In this document: piece after piece, positions 16,343-24,804 of the stretch | Layout: every line of letters starts with the position of its first letter | How positions within the stretch are numbered: position 1 is the first letter of the stretch | Assembly: GCF_900110915.1 (NCBI RefSeq) | Contig: NZ_FOFG01000014.1 | Location: forward strand, 45,454-109,453 | Source of the DNA: Faunimonas pinastri | GTDB taxonomy: Bacteria; Pseudomonadota; Alphaproteobacteria; Rhizobiales; Afifellaceae | DNA length: 64,000 bases | Direction: 5' to 3' | Program-made: the position numbers and the translations under genes | Notes under the pieces: generated by a model | Told to the model about the DNA's origin: nothing | Seen by the model: the letters and a program-made list of their open reading frames with translations, nothing else | The model's database searches: none

Positions 16343-16572
16343 TCCTGCGCACTCTTTTCGTCTGCGGCGGCCTCAGTCACACGAGAAGCAAACCGCTCTA
16401 CAAGCCAATAGCGTTTGGGGCCGGGCGTACATTTGTAGCCCGGTTCTGATCTACCAATGACTTCGCGCGTTCCAACAATCTCCCAAGCGGAGTGATCAGG
16501 CTCGCTCCGAGGATGGATATTCTCCGGGCCGCCTATCGCCTCGAAAAAGGCTTTGCTGCTTACCTCGATCAT
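16339..16572 (-). CDS. Hypothetical protein (77 aa)
   Basis: Begins MIEVSSKAFFEAIGGPENIH. The middle (WEIVGTREVIGRSEPGYKC) resembles short modules seen in other small phage proteins. It ends TEAAADEKSAQE, close to the ending of the next gene upstream (EAAADEKEQPR), a shared tail that may reflect duplication. Overlaps both neighbours. Confidence 0.58.
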   Translation of the reverse strand: MIEVSSKAFFEAIGGPENIHPRSEPDHSAWEIVGTREVIGRSEPGYKCTPGPKRYWLVERFASRVTEAAADEKSAQE

Positions 16573-17192
16573 CGCGGCTGCTCCTTCTCGTCTGCGGCGG
16601 CTTCGGGCTTGACGGCGAGCGCATCCCTTGGAAGCCAGCCGATAACGGCACCGTCACCGAAAGCTTCCGGAGCATCGGGACCGAACTCTTCGACTTCCTC
16701 CTGTCCGATATCGTCACCGAGGACCCAAGTGGCTCCACTGTACTCACGAGGGGATACCGGGGTTTCTTCCGACCACTCGCCGGGGAAGAACCTCCCTTCG
16801 ATTACTCCATGCGCTCGGTGGAGAAGTAGCACCTCTGTCCCGTCCCGAGGTGCATCGCGCATACTGCGCCAGCCGGCCCGCAGCCCTGCGTCTGCAGCGG
16901 GTGGAGTGGTGAGCTTAGCGATCCACCCCGCCGCATACCGCTGATCTTCAGGAGTTGCCTTACCCGACGCCAGCAGTCGCCAGAGTGCATCCTCCGACAC
17001 AGCAGCGGTGTTGGTTGCCTCGCCAACAAAAAGCGGCTCAGCCTTCGGTGCATTCTCCGCTGCGGCGGTGATGGCGTTCTCGCGAGCAGCCCAGCCGCAG
17101 CGAAAAGCAAACTCGTGACCTTCGCCGATCCCTGGACTGCTTCGGAATTCCCGCCAGGCATCATCGATCGCAGGGATCATTTTCTCGGTCAT
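16569..17192 (-). CDS. DUF551-like protein
   Basis: 207 residues. The segment GWRSMRDAPRDGTEVLLLHR through VIGWLPRDAL fits the DUF551 pattern ('W.pi..aP.dg..vl.......gW.P'). The N-terminal half (DAWREFRSSPGIGEGHEFAF, then AARENA) resembles a separate small phage domain. Function is unknown. Overlaps the SbcC-like stop. Confidence 0.65.
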   Translation of the reverse strand: MTEKMIPAIDDAWREFRSSPGIGEGHEFAFRCGWAARENAITAAAENAPKAEPLFVGEATNTAAVSEDALWRLLASGKATPEDQRYAAGWIAKLTTPPAADAGLRAGWRSMRDAPRDGTEVLLLHRAHGVIEGRFFPGEWSEETPVSPREYSGATWVLGDDIGQEEVEEFGPDAPEAFGDGAVIGWLPRDALAVKPEAAADEKEQPR

Positions 17193-19126
17193 GCCACCGT
17201 CTCCTCAATGGTCGACTGACCGCCCGCCTTGCGCACGGTCACGATCTGCGAGATCCAGTCCTTGAGATCGGCGTGCGAGATCACCATCACGGAGCCGCGC
17301 TCACGCGCCTTCTCGTGCAGAATCGTCGTGAGGCGCTCCAGGCCCGCCGGATCGAGGGCATCATCAATCTCGTCGCCGATGAAGAGGTCGATCGGCTTGG
17401 AAGCGCGCCGCGCAACCAGGTCCTGCAGCGCCAGCGCGGCCGCGATACGCACCTTTCGCTTCTCGCCGCCGGAGATTGACTTGAAGGTCTCCCCGCCGCA
17501 GTCGTTCTCGACCTCGATGGAGAACTTCTCCCGCAGCTCGCCCTTGGCGTTCTTGACCAGCGTCGACCAGGTGGCCCGGATGTTGCCGTCGGACAGGGCG
17601 CCCAGATACTTCGCCGTCTGGTCGTTCAGGAACGGCGTCACCTCGTCGAGAATGTGGGCGCGCACGCCGGCGGGTGAGAACACCTTGGCGACCGACTTCG
17701 CGATTTCCAGAGCGGCTTCAGCCTCCTTCACCTTCTTCTCCGCACCTTCGATGCGGGAGGTGACCTCCTTGGCCTGATCCATGAGCCGATTGATGATGGC
17801 AGCGAACGGGTTGTCCTCTGCCCTGACAGCCTTCGCCTGCTTGGCCCGATCGCGCGCCTGATTGATCAGGTTCTCGCGCTTACGTTCCAGGGCAGCGATG
17901 TTGCTCATCTTCGTGTTCAGAGACGCGCTAAGTGCGCTCGCTTCGCTGACATCAGTCAGACTAGCGCGATGCGTCGAAAGCGCGTCACGCGCGCTCTGAG
18001 CGCGTTTCTGAGCGCTTTCCACCTGCGAGCGCGTCGTCGCAAACTGCTTCTTGACGTCAGCGAGCTTGGCGCGGGCGCGCGTCGTCGCTTCTTCCAGGTC
18101 GTGCTCGCAATATGCCTTGCCGCACTCGCCGCAGGGCTGACCGACGCGCTCGCTGATGCCGTCAAGATCGACCTTCGCGCGGTCGAAAGCGACCTTGAGC
18201 GAGCGAAGATCCGCAGTGCCGGAAGCAACCTCGCGTTCGATCTTCGCAAGTTCGTCGGCGAGACGGCGTTCTTCCGCCTGTTCGCCCTTCACGCCGGCGA
18301 GCTTGTCCTGCGCTTCCTTAAGGGCAGTCTCGACGCCGCTCTTGCCTGCGGCCGTGATCTCGGATCCCAGCTCGCCAGCCTGGCGTGCCAGTTCCCGCGC
18401 TTCCTCGGCAAGAGAACGCAGACGATCGCGGCGGCGCTTCTCGAAGCCGGCGTGATCGGTGTTGGCCTGCTCCTGCTGCGCGATGATCGAGGTCTGAGCC
18501 ACGATCTCAGCCTTGAGGCTCGCCTCCGCGTAGGTCTTGTCGCTCTCCTTCTGCAGGAGGCGCTTGCGGGCGACCTCGTATGCCTGTTCGAGCACCGTAG
18601 TGCCGGAGGCTTCCTCGACCAGGAGCTTGAGTTTCTTGTCGGTCATGCCGGGCAGGTCGGGCATCTTCTCCTGACCTGCATAGACGGAGCCGCAGAAGAC
18701 CTCGAAGGACGAGCCGATGACCTTCAGCACCTCTTCCTGGGTCAGCTTGTCGGTGCCCTTGGTGAGATCGGTCCAGTCGCCGGTGGCGTCCTGCTTGAAG
18801 AGGTGCAGGGCATTCTTCCCCTGCTTGTGTTTGCGATGGCGAACGATCTTGTAGACGTCGTCGCCGTCGACCGCCGTTGTCGCCACGCGGCAGTTCTTAC
18901 CCGCCTTGCGATTAACGACGGCATCGCCGCTTTCATCACGCGCCGTGGTCCCGTACAGGCACCAGCACAGCGCGTCGGCAATGGAGGACTTGCCGGCGCC
19001 GTTGGAATGGGCCGAGGAATCGTCCTCGTTGATACCTTGGAAGAGAACGAGGCCGCGATCGGCCAAGCTGAGCTTGGCCTGGCCGATCGTCAGAAAGTTC
19101 TCGATTTCGAGCTGGGGGAAATTCAC
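17189..19126 (-). CDS. sbcC: SbcC/gp46-like recombination ATPase
   Basis: 645 residues from a GTG at 19126. The N-terminal ATPase half has HSNGAGKSSIADALCWCLYG (Walker A), the middle is a long coiled coil with a zinc-hook-like CGECGKAYC, and the C-terminal half has SGGEKRKVRIAAALAL (signature) and LFIGDEIDDALD (Walker B). With the SbcD-like nuclease it forms an Mre11-Rad50 type complex that processes DNA ends, as gp46/gp47 do in T4 recombination-dependent replication. The start overlaps the stop of the small gene between the two subunits. Confidence 0.9.
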   Translation of the reverse strand: MNFPQLEIENFLTIGQAKLSLADRGLVLFQGINEDDSSAHSNGAGKSSIADALCWCLYGTTARDESGDAVVNRKAGKNCRVATTAVDGDDVYKIVRHRKHKQGKNALHLFKQDATGDWTDLTKGTDKLTQEEVLKVIGSSFEVFCGSVYAGQEKMPDLPGMTDKKLKLLVEEASGTTVLEQAYEVARKRLLQKESDKTYAEASLKAEIVAQTSIIAQQEQANTDHAGFEKRRRDRLRSLAEEARELARQAGELGSEITAAGKSGVETALKEAQDKLAGVKGEQAEERRLADELAKIEREVASGTADLRSLKVAFDRAKVDLDGISERVGQPCGECGKAYCEHDLEEATTRARAKLADVKKQFATTRSQVESAQKRAQSARDALSTHRASLTDVSEASALSASLNTKMSNIAALERKRENLINQARDRAKQAKAVRAEDNPFAAIINRLMDQAKEVTSRIEGAEKKVKEAEAALEIAKSVAKVFSPAGVRAHILDEVTPFLNDQTAKYLGALSDGNIRATWSTLVKNAKGELREKFSIEVENDCGGETFKSISGGEKRKVRIAAALALQDLVARRASKPIDLFIGDEIDDALDPAGLERLTTILHEKARERGSVMVISHADLKDWISQIVTVRKAGGQSTIEETVA

Positions 19127-19488
19127 GAAGCTTCCCTGGTCATGGTGTTGACGAGCTCGGCATAGTCGCCGTGCCGGATAGTGGTGCTCGGCTTACTGGC
19201 GGCTGCGTGCTGCGAGGCGGGCTTGCGGGCGTTGCCCGGATATTCGGTGCGCCGGCGCTCGGTCTTCTCGCTGGCGAGACGAACGCTGCTGCGACGGCTG
19301 TCTTCGGCGTACTCGCGGACGATCTGCACGTTGGCGTCCGGAAAGAGTTCCCGATAGCGTTGTGCCGTGAGCAGCGGCAGCCCGGTGTACTTCTCCTCGA
19401 TCAGCTCCTCGCGGGTGGTCTTCGTCTTGCCCTGGCAAGAGGTAATGATCTTCTTGCGGCTGAGGGTGACAGTATAAAGATCGGACAT
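19123..19488 (-). CDS. Hypothetical basic protein between sbcD and sbcC
   Basis: 121 residues from ATG 19488 (MSDLYTVTLSRKKIITSCQG). It contains TREELIEEKYTGLPLLTAQ and RYRELFPDANVQIV, then a basic Arg/Ser/Ala tail. Placement between the two subunits suggests an accessory role. Upstream, TATACT at about 19510 may be a -10 box. No family is recognised. Confidence 0.6.
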   Translation of the reverse strand: MSDLYTVTLSRKKIITSCQGKTKTTREELIEEKYTGLPLLTAQRYRELFPDANVQIVREYAEDSRRSSVRLASEKTERRRTEYPGNARKPASQHAAASKPSTTIRHGDYAELVNTMTREAS

Positions 19489-19552
19489 AGCAAAACCTCT
19501 TGCGTCTTTACTTTTTAAGTATAGATCGCTGTTGCTCGGATTGATCTTGGAT

Positions 19553-20617
19553 CTAGACGGTAATGCTCTGCACTTCCGCGAGGATGTCAGCGCACTGCGA
19601 CTTGATGATCGCCGCTTCATCAGCGCCGAGATCATCGACATACTTGGCGACGGAGGCTTCCAGCGAGATCGCGGATGGTGCGGAAGAAGCTGCGCGAGCC
19701 GAAACCACCTCGCGAGCGACCTGGATGGATACGCCGCGGGCACCCAGGGTCTGCAGCTCCTCGCGAAGCTCCTTTACCTCGGAATCCGCGAGCTTCATGC
19801 CGCGAACCCGGGCGTAGTTGCCGTCGACGATCAGCGGGATATCATCCGGATCGGTGTCGCCGGTGATGTCCACGAAGTTCGGGGCGTGGCTCGCGCGGTA
19901 GTCGATGCGATCGGGATGCACGATGAGGAAGCCGGCTTTCGTGCCCACATCGCTCCAGGTCTGGTGCGTGGCCGCGCCGATAGAGGTGACCTTCCCGCCG
20001 GCCATGACCTTGTGATTGTGGTAGTGTCCGGCGAAGATCCGCTTGAAGCCGTACTTGGCGAGTTCGTCGGCCGTCAGCCCGTGTTCCGGAACGCCCGTCA
20101 GCACACCGTCGATGCCGGCGTGAATGACCACGTCGAGTTCGTCGGCGTCGGAGACGCTGTCACGGAGCTCAGCCAGATCGACCCGAAGTTGATCGAGGGA
20201 TGCGCGCCAGGGAACGAGAGCGATCGACACGTCCTGCAGGAGCGTTGTCTTGGTCGCTACCCCGAAGTTCGGCAGGGCGCCGATCGTTTGGATGGCGTTG
20301 CCGAGTTCGGTGGTATCCTTGCTCTTGTTGTCGTGGTTGCCGGGGATCGCGACGATTTCCACACCCGAAGCCAGGATGCGCTTGAGGCACTGGTGGGTCG
20401 GATTGAATACCTCGGGGTTCAGCGACCCGCGTTGGTGGAAGAGATCGCCGCCGAAGACGAGCAGGTTGCCGCCGGCGGCCTTAACCTCGGCCGCGGCTCG
20501 CTCCATCTCGTTCAGGATGATGCGCAGGCGGGAATTGACCCCATCAGCATCGACCGTGGAGAACGCGCTCCAGTCGTGGCAGTGCTGATCGGACATGAGA
20601 CCGTAGGGCTGGTCCAT
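19553..20617 (-). CDS. sbcD: SbcD/gp47-like nuclease (metallophosphoesterase)
   Basis: 354 residues, calcineurin-like fold: MSDQHCHDW, FGGDLFHQRG, IPGNHDNKS, VIHAGIDG and AGHYHNHK supply the two-metal site. It is the nuclease partner of the SbcC-like ATPase encoded just downstream. The C-terminal third is a capping and partner-binding region. Together they would trim double-strand ends for the RecA homologue at 22-23 kb. Confidence 0.88.
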   Translation of the reverse strand: MDQPYGLMSDQHCHDWSAFSTVDADGVNSRLRIILNEMERAAAEVKAAGGNLLVFGGDLFHQRGSLNPEVFNPTHQCLKRILASGVEIVAIPGNHDNKSKDTTELGNAIQTIGALPNFGVATKTTLLQDVSIALVPWRASLDQLRVDLAELRDSVSDADELDVVIHAGIDGVLTGVPEHGLTADELAKYGFKRIFAGHYHNHKVMAGGKVTSIGAATHQTWSDVGTKAGFLIVHPDRIDYRASHAPNFVDITGDTDPDDIPLIVDGNYARVRGMKLADSEVKELREELQTLGARGVSIQVAREVVSARAASSAPSAISLEASVAKYVDDLGADEAAIIKSQCADILAEVQSITV

Positions 20618-20671
20618 CGCTTACCTCGAAGAGAAGGGGCGCGACCCGAAGGCCGCGCCGTTGTTGTCAGA

Positions 20672-21223
20672 TCAGAGGACGCCGACGTTGATGACCTTGA
20701 TTTCGCCCGCGTCCGGGAAGCGCTTGATGACCTTTGCGGCCATATCCGCCGTGACCTCGGCGGGTACGCCGGCTGCTGCGAAGGTTGCTGCCAGTTCCTG
20801 GGTCTTGTCGCTCACACTGACCGGCTCGCCGCAGGTGCAGCCTTCGCCGCAAGTGTCAGCGGTGTCGCTCGACGCCTGGGCCGCATCGACCTTAGGTTCG
20901 TCGCCGGCTGCCTGCTCGCCTTCGTCCTGCTCGACACTGGCGTTGTAGATGTCGAAAGCACGGGCCTTCAGGATGTCGAACACGAGACGACGATGCTTGG
21001 CGGAGTTGGCGATCTTCTCGAGATTGGCGAGGTTCGCACGGGCCTGGTCGATCAGGACCAATGTGCGGCCAAGCGGCAGCACCACTTCATTGTCCACGTT
21101 CTCGAATTTATGGAGCTGGAGATCATCGGCCGCCTGCGCAAAGCTGCCGAGCACCTCGGCCAGCAATTCGAGCTGCGGCAGCTCGAAGGAAAATTCACCG
21201 CTGATTTTGCTCTGTGCGTTCAT
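20672..21223 (-). CDS. Hypothetical protein with CxxxC-C cluster
   Basis: 183 residues from ATG 21223 (MNAQSKISGEFSFELPQLEL). A helical N-terminal half is followed by an acidic linker and TCGEGCTCGEPV, a short cysteine cluster that could bind metal. The C-terminal domain (ELAATFAAAGVPAEVTADMA) looks helical. No family is recognised. It has an individual promoter, a palindrome copy and a CACACGCACACAG leader. Confidence 0.6.
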   Translation of the reverse strand: MNAQSKISGEFSFELPQLELLAEVLGSFAQAADDLQLHKFENVDNEVVLPLGRTLVLIDQARANLANLEKIANSAKHRRLVFDILKARAFDIYNASVEQDEGEQAAGDEPKVDAAQASSDTADTCGEGCTCGEPVSVSDKTQELAATFAAAGVPAEVTADMAAKVIKRFPDAGEIKVINVGVL

Positions 21224-21257
21224 TGCGCTTCCCGTTCTGTGTGCGTGTGTCGTGTCG

Positions 21258-21304
21258 TCAATCAACACTTACTTATCTATAGCGACGCGCGAGAGGCTTG
21301 CGAT
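21258..21304 (-). promoter_or_regulatory. Promoter plus palindrome copy 8
   Basis: Minus-strand ATCGCA (21299-21304), 17 nt, TATAGA (21276-21281). The palindrome copy (21258-21275, 13 of 18) directly follows the -10 box and covers the expected start. The -35 hexamer is identical to the one at the HD-hydrolase promoter. Confidence 0.63.
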
Positions 21305-21313
21305 GGGAAAGTC

Positions 21314-21685
21314 TCAGAGGCGAATGGAGCCTGCGATCATGCGGAAATGCGAGAGTGGAAGGCATCGGCCCCAGCGATTGACCGTGGCGTGCTCATAGAA
21401 CCGATCGATGACCGTCAGCCACTTGTCGCCGGTGTCCTTGCAGAGCACGCCCACGTAGCGGATGCCCTGAGCGCGGATCGTGAGCAGGGTGTCGTCGTCA
21501 ATGGCCCAGGCCGCGGTGCCTTTGCGAACCGCCGAGGAGATATCCCGCTCGCCGGCCCGCTGAATGTCGGAGGTTTTGCGATAGGCGAGGAAGCAGCGCT
21601 TCCCGTCAGACAACGTATAGATGCCGCCCCGTGACCGTCCTCTTCGGAAGGGTGTGCAGGGGATTTTCGGCTTGCGCTTCGCCAT
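21314..21685 (-). CDS. Hypothetical protein (123 aa)
   Basis: Start chosen at ATG 21685 (MAKRKPKIPCTPFRRGRSRG); a longer in-frame extension is arginine/serine-rich noise inside the ASCH gene. GIYTLSDGKRCFLAYRKTSD and IRYVGVLCKDTGDKWLTVI look like a small beta-rich domain. It overlaps the ASCH gene by 80 bases, which is long for this genome, so one of the two boundaries may be wrong. Confidence 0.55.
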   Translation of the reverse strand: MAKRKPKIPCTPFRRGRSRGGIYTLSDGKRCFLAYRKTSDIQRAGERDISSAVRKGTAAWAIDDDTLLTIRAQGIRYVGVLCKDTGDKWLTVIDRFYEHATVNRWGRCLPLSHFRMIAGSIRL

Positions 21686-22109
21686 CAGGGTGACTCCAGT
21701 CCCAGACGCCCTGCTTGCCCATTGCCGGGATCGGCCGCGCGAAGGGCTTGGGCTGACGCAGGCGCCAGGCATAGCGCCCGGGCGTGTACCAGCCGAAGGC
21801 AAGCTCCTCGTCGGTCAGATCCTCCAGATCCTCGTCCGTTATCGGATCAGATGAGTGGAGCAGCACGGTGCCGAGAACGCAGCCGTGGGGTAGGCTGTCC
21901 AGGTCCGGCATTTCGGTCTCGCGATAGAAACGGGCGAAATCCGGATCGCTCATGGCAGCGCGCTGCTCGTGCTTGATCTGCTTGGTCGCGGCGATGCCGA
22001 TCGTCTGTCCGATCAGCGACTTGGGCGCGGGCCATCCGCGTGTTTCGATAAATTTGTGGCCCTGGACGATCAGAGACGCCCAGGGCTGCCAGATGGAAAT
22101 AACCTTCAT
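21606..22109 (-). CDS. ASCH-domain protein
   Basis: 167 residues from ATG 22109 (MKVISIWQPWASLIVQGHKF). The hallmark opening ISIWQPWA...G.K..E.R.W and the closing GKQGVWDW are typical of ASCH folds, which are related to PUA RNA-binding domains; some cleave modified nucleosides. A 28-residue extension after WDW is unusual and overlaps the next gene. The substrate is unknown. Confidence 0.75.
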   Translation of the reverse strand: MKVISIWQPWASLIVQGHKFIETRGWPAPKSLIGQTIGIAATKQIKHEQRAAMSDPDFARFYRETEMPDLDSLPHGCVLGTVLLHSSDPITDEDLEDLTDEELAFGWYTPGRYAWRLRQPKPFARPIPAMGKQGVWDWSHPDGEAQAENPLHTLPKRTVTGRHLYVV

Positions 22110-22180
22110 CGCGCGACCCAAATCAGTGACGAATAACGAATAAGGGATAGCGCGATTTAGCGAAAGGGAGGTTCGGCGGG

Positions 22181-23287
22181 TTATGCTGCTTCCGGCGTTT
22201 CCTCAGCTTCCGTCTCGCCGCTGAGCTCGGCAGAGCCAACAATTTCCGGCTCGTAAGCCTTGGGCAGGAGAGCCTTCAGCTCGTTCATCGCGTTGTTCTT
22301 CTCGATCTCGCGAGCGAGCGCCTCACGATGAATGGACTTGCCGCCCCAGTCGACGCGACCCTGACCGACATCCTTGAGGAGCTTTTCCTTGATCAGGAAT
22401 TCCACCATCGAGCGCTCGACGTCGAACTTGCCGAAGCCGGACTCGTCAAACACGAACCGCCAGCTCGCGGTCAGGAACGGGCGGACGATCTTGTTTTTGG
22501 CGACGACGGCCGATACTTCCACGCCGACGATCTCAGCGTTCTCGCCAGTACCCTTCTTGATCTTCGACGCCGAGCCCAGCATCAGCTTCTGGCTGTCGTA
22601 GAAGTAGGGCGCTTCACCGCCGGGCGTCTTGCGCGGATCGCCATACATCACGCCGATCTTCATGCGGATCTGGTTGGTGAAGATGCCGAGGACGCCGAGC
22701 TCTTCCAGGTAAAGATTAAAGGCCGGAAGATGCGCCGACGTGGCGCGAGCGAGCGCCGTGTTGTCGTTCATGTTCCGATCCGTCATCTCCTTATCCTTCT
22801 TGGTCTTCACGTCGATCAAGGCCGACATAGGGACCATCGAGGCGAGAGAGTCGAAGACCCACACGATCGGCGCCTCAGGGTCGATCAGCTTCTTGCCACG
22901 GATGAGCTCAGCCGCCTTCACGCAGGTCGACAGGCTTTCCTCGAACGTGCGCGGCTTCTTGTAGATGAAGCGACCGGGGGTGACGTCCAGGCCCATGCGC
23001 TCGGCAAGGAAGCTGGAGAAGGAACGCTCATGGTCACAGAAACCGGCGACGCCGCCGAGCTTCTGCGCCGCGATCATCGCACGGGTGGCGATCGCCGTCT
23101 TGCCCGAGGTCGAAGGACCCGCGATCTCGACCTGGCGACCGACGGGAAAGCCGCCGTCCCAGTCATAGGAGAGGGCGTAGTTCAGGGGCGGAAAGCCGGT
23201 GTCCAGGAAGTGCTTGACGGTCGCCTCGTCGTCGTTGGCGCCGATCACGCCGGCAAGGGATTTGGCGATATCTGCTGCTGAAGCCAT
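22181..23287 (-). CDS. recA: RecA/UvsX-like recombinase
   Basis: 368 residues. Walker A is AGPSTSGKTAIATRA, Walker B-like is VWVFDSLASMVPMS, and loop regions include FTNQIRMKIGVMYGDPRKTP and GGEAPYFYDSQ. It is a strand-exchange ATPase that would work with the SbcCD homologues, gp32-like SSB and resolvase. Acidic C-terminal tail (ETEAEETPEAA). A short gap with GGACATTCACACATGG lies before the start. Confidence 0.92.
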   Translation of the reverse strand: MASAADIAKSLAGVIGANDDEATVKHFLDTGFPPLNYALSYDWDGGFPVGRQVEIAGPSTSGKTAIATRAMIAAQKLGGVAGFCDHERSFSSFLAERMGLDVTPGRFIYKKPRTFEESLSTCVKAAELIRGKKLIDPEAPIVWVFDSLASMVPMSALIDVKTKKDKEMTDRNMNDNTALARATSAHLPAFNLYLEELGVLGIFTNQIRMKIGVMYGDPRKTPGGEAPYFYDSQKLMLGSASKIKKGTGENAEIVGVEVSAVVAKNKIVRPFLTASWRFVFDESGFGKFDVERSMVEFLIKEKLLKDVGQGRVDWGGKSIHREALAREIEKNNAMNELKALLPKAYEPEIVGSAELSGETEAEETPEAA

Positions 23288-23308
23288 GTGTGAATGTCCT
23301 AGGCTAAG

Positions 23309-23701
23309 TTATTCGGTATCAATGAAAGCGACCTCGTCATCATCTTCCAGGACCCGAGGTTTGGGCTTCCCGGTGCCGACGAGACGAGGCTGAGGACCCG
23401 CGGTCGCGGCGGGTCGCGCAGGAGAGGGGGCCAGCGAAGGAGGGGTCGCCGGCAAATCCATATCGAAAGAGAACCGGGTGGCCGCGCCAGGGTGCTTGTC
23501 CATCAGCAGCTTGGCGTTGCGCAGAAGGTTGTCGACCTGGGAATGGAGGTAGGTGCCGATCTTCGTCAGCTTCTCCGCGGTCATGTTCTCCAGATCCGCC
23601 TCGATGGCGCTCAAGGCGACATTCATGTGCGTGTTGACGTCCGTCACGGCGTCTTCGACGCTCGGCCGCCGGCGCGCGGGATCAATACGCCGCTCGTTCA
23701 T
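23309..23701 (-). CDS. Hypothetical protein (130 aa)
   Basis: A basic start (MNERRIDPARRRPSVEDAV) precedes a helical core (VALSAIEADLENMTAEKLTK) and a Pro/Ala linker that ends in acidic EDDDEVAFIDTE. No family is recognised. It sits between recA and the exonuclease and overlaps the latter by 4 bases, so a recombination or replication accessory role is possible. Confidence 0.6.
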   Translation of the reverse strand: MNERRIDPARRRPSVEDAVTDVNTHMNVALSAIEADLENMTAEKLTKIGTYLHSQVDNLLRNAKLLMDKHPGAATRFSFDMDLPATPPSLAPSPARPAATAGPQPRLVGTGKPKPRVLEDDDEVAFIDTE

Positions 23702-24693
23702 GCCGCCCTCGCGAAGGGTTCACACCAGCCGTCGATATCAGTCAAAATTGACTTGAAAGACAGCTCGGAGCAAAAGCTGGCGAAGTCGTCGCGTTCCAGG
23801 CTCCCGGCAGTGAGCTTGAGACGGGCGGGCGCGGGAATGTCGGGCGAATTTAGATCCATCAGGGTCATGTTGCGGGTGAAGATGAAGTGCTTCTCCTCCT
23901 GCTCGGCGAAGTCGCGCAGCTTCTTGGGCAGCTTGGCAGCATCGATCGTGCGATCGAGGACCTGGTTGCGGAAGGAGACGACCGAACCGTAGGTGCGCAG
24001 GAGCTCGATTGCGCCCTTCTCGCCGATACCACCGACGCCGGGAATCTCGTCGGACGCATCGCCCATCAGAGCCTTAATCTCCAACCAGGCGCGAGGGGAG
24101 GGGACGCCCATCCAGCCGTCGATCTCGTCCTTGCCGTTACAGACGACAATCCGCTTCTTCGCCGGATCGTAGCCGAGCTTCTTCTCCAGCGTATTCAGGG
24201 TGAGGAGCTCGCCGCGCTGCGGATCGAACCAGCTCACATTAGGCTGGATAAGCTGGATCCAGTCCTTGTCGCCGGAGAGCATCAGAACCTTCTTGCCCTG
24301 CGCTGCATAGCGGCGAGCCAGGATGGCGGCGAGATCGTCGGCCTCGAGGTTCATGGCCGCGAGCTGGCTGACGCCAAGATGCTTGAGGCCCTTCAGAATG
24401 AGCGGCCGCTGCACCTTGTAGCCCTTTCGCAGGGCAAGCTGTGCCTTCGCGGCTGGCGTGTCGGCCGGAGCGTCTCGCCCAGCCTTGTATTCCTCGTAGA
24501 AGTGCTTGCGCCAGGACACGCCGTCCCAGAGCACCACGGGTTTGAGAAGAGGGTAGCGGGCGACAGCCATGCGGATGGCGCGCATGAAGCCGAAGACCGC
24601 CTGGACCTCCATTTCGCCGACGGTCAGCTTCTTGGTCGCTGCTGCAGCGAAGCCGATGTTGTTGCCGTCGATCAGCAGATAGCCGTTGGTCAT
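23698..24693 (-). CDS. 5'-3' exonuclease / flap endonuclease
   Basis: 331 residues from ATG 24693 (MTNGYLLIDGNNIGFAA), with GAGGAATTC before it. Metal-site motifs are LIDGNN, NLEADDLAAIL, LSGDKDWIQLI, and the HhH-like DEIPGVGGIGEKGAIELL. The family removes RNA primers and flaps during replication. An ATG-less extension to 24756 is rejected. The last codons contain palindrome copy 9 within residues FKSILTDI. Confidence 0.88.
   Translation of the reverse strand: MTNGYLLIDGNNIGFAAAATKKLTVGEMEVQAVFGFMRAIRMAVARYPLLKPVVLWDGVSWRKHFYEEYKAGRDAPADTPAAKAQLALRKGYKVQRPLILKGLKHLGVSQLAAMNLEADDLAAILARRYAAQGKKVLMLSGDKDWIQLIQPNVSWFDPQRGELLTLNTLEKKLGYDPAKKRIVVCNGKDEIDGWMGVPSPRAWLEIKALMGDASDEIPGVGGIGEKGAIELLRTYGSVVSFRNQVLDRTIDAAKLPKKLRDFAEQEEKHFIFTRNMTLMDLNSPDIPAPARLKLTAGSLERDDFASFCSELSFKSILTDIDGWCEPFARAA
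23738..23755. promoter_or_regulatory. 18-bp palindrome copy 9, inside the exonuclease gene
   Basis: TCAGTCAAAATTGACTTG, 15 of 18, encodes part of FKSILTDI close to the 3' end of the exonuclease gene, 37 bases ahead of the next start codon. No promoter box was found, so binding here would act as a roadblock or as control of an undetected start. Confidence 0.6.
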
Positions 24694-24719
24694 GAATTCC
24701 TCGAGCGAGACATGAAAAC

Positions 24720-24796
24720 GGCGGCGCCCACGAGATACAGGAGAGCGCCGCCGCAAGATCGAGACCCGCAGAGGCGGGGAGGGGATGCGGGTCTCG
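24720..24796 (-). terminator. Two tandem stem-loops between ssb and the exonuclease
   Basis: Minus-strand hairpin 1 (24760-24796) pairs CGAGACCCGCA with TGCGGGTCTCG. Hairpin 2 (24720-24752) pairs GGCGGCGC with GCGCCGCC and is followed by GTTTTC. Both lie in the gap after the ssb stop. They look like partial terminators or mRNA-end stabilisers that would let ssb be expressed above its downstream genes. Confidence 0.6.
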
Positions 24797-24804
24797 AAGC
24801 CCGA

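Noticed and set aside
19500..19520. Another palindrome copy near TACTTTTTAAGTA upstream of the 19123-19488 gene
   Set aside because: Half-sites are in the reverse order (ACTT...AAGT) and do not fit the consensus.
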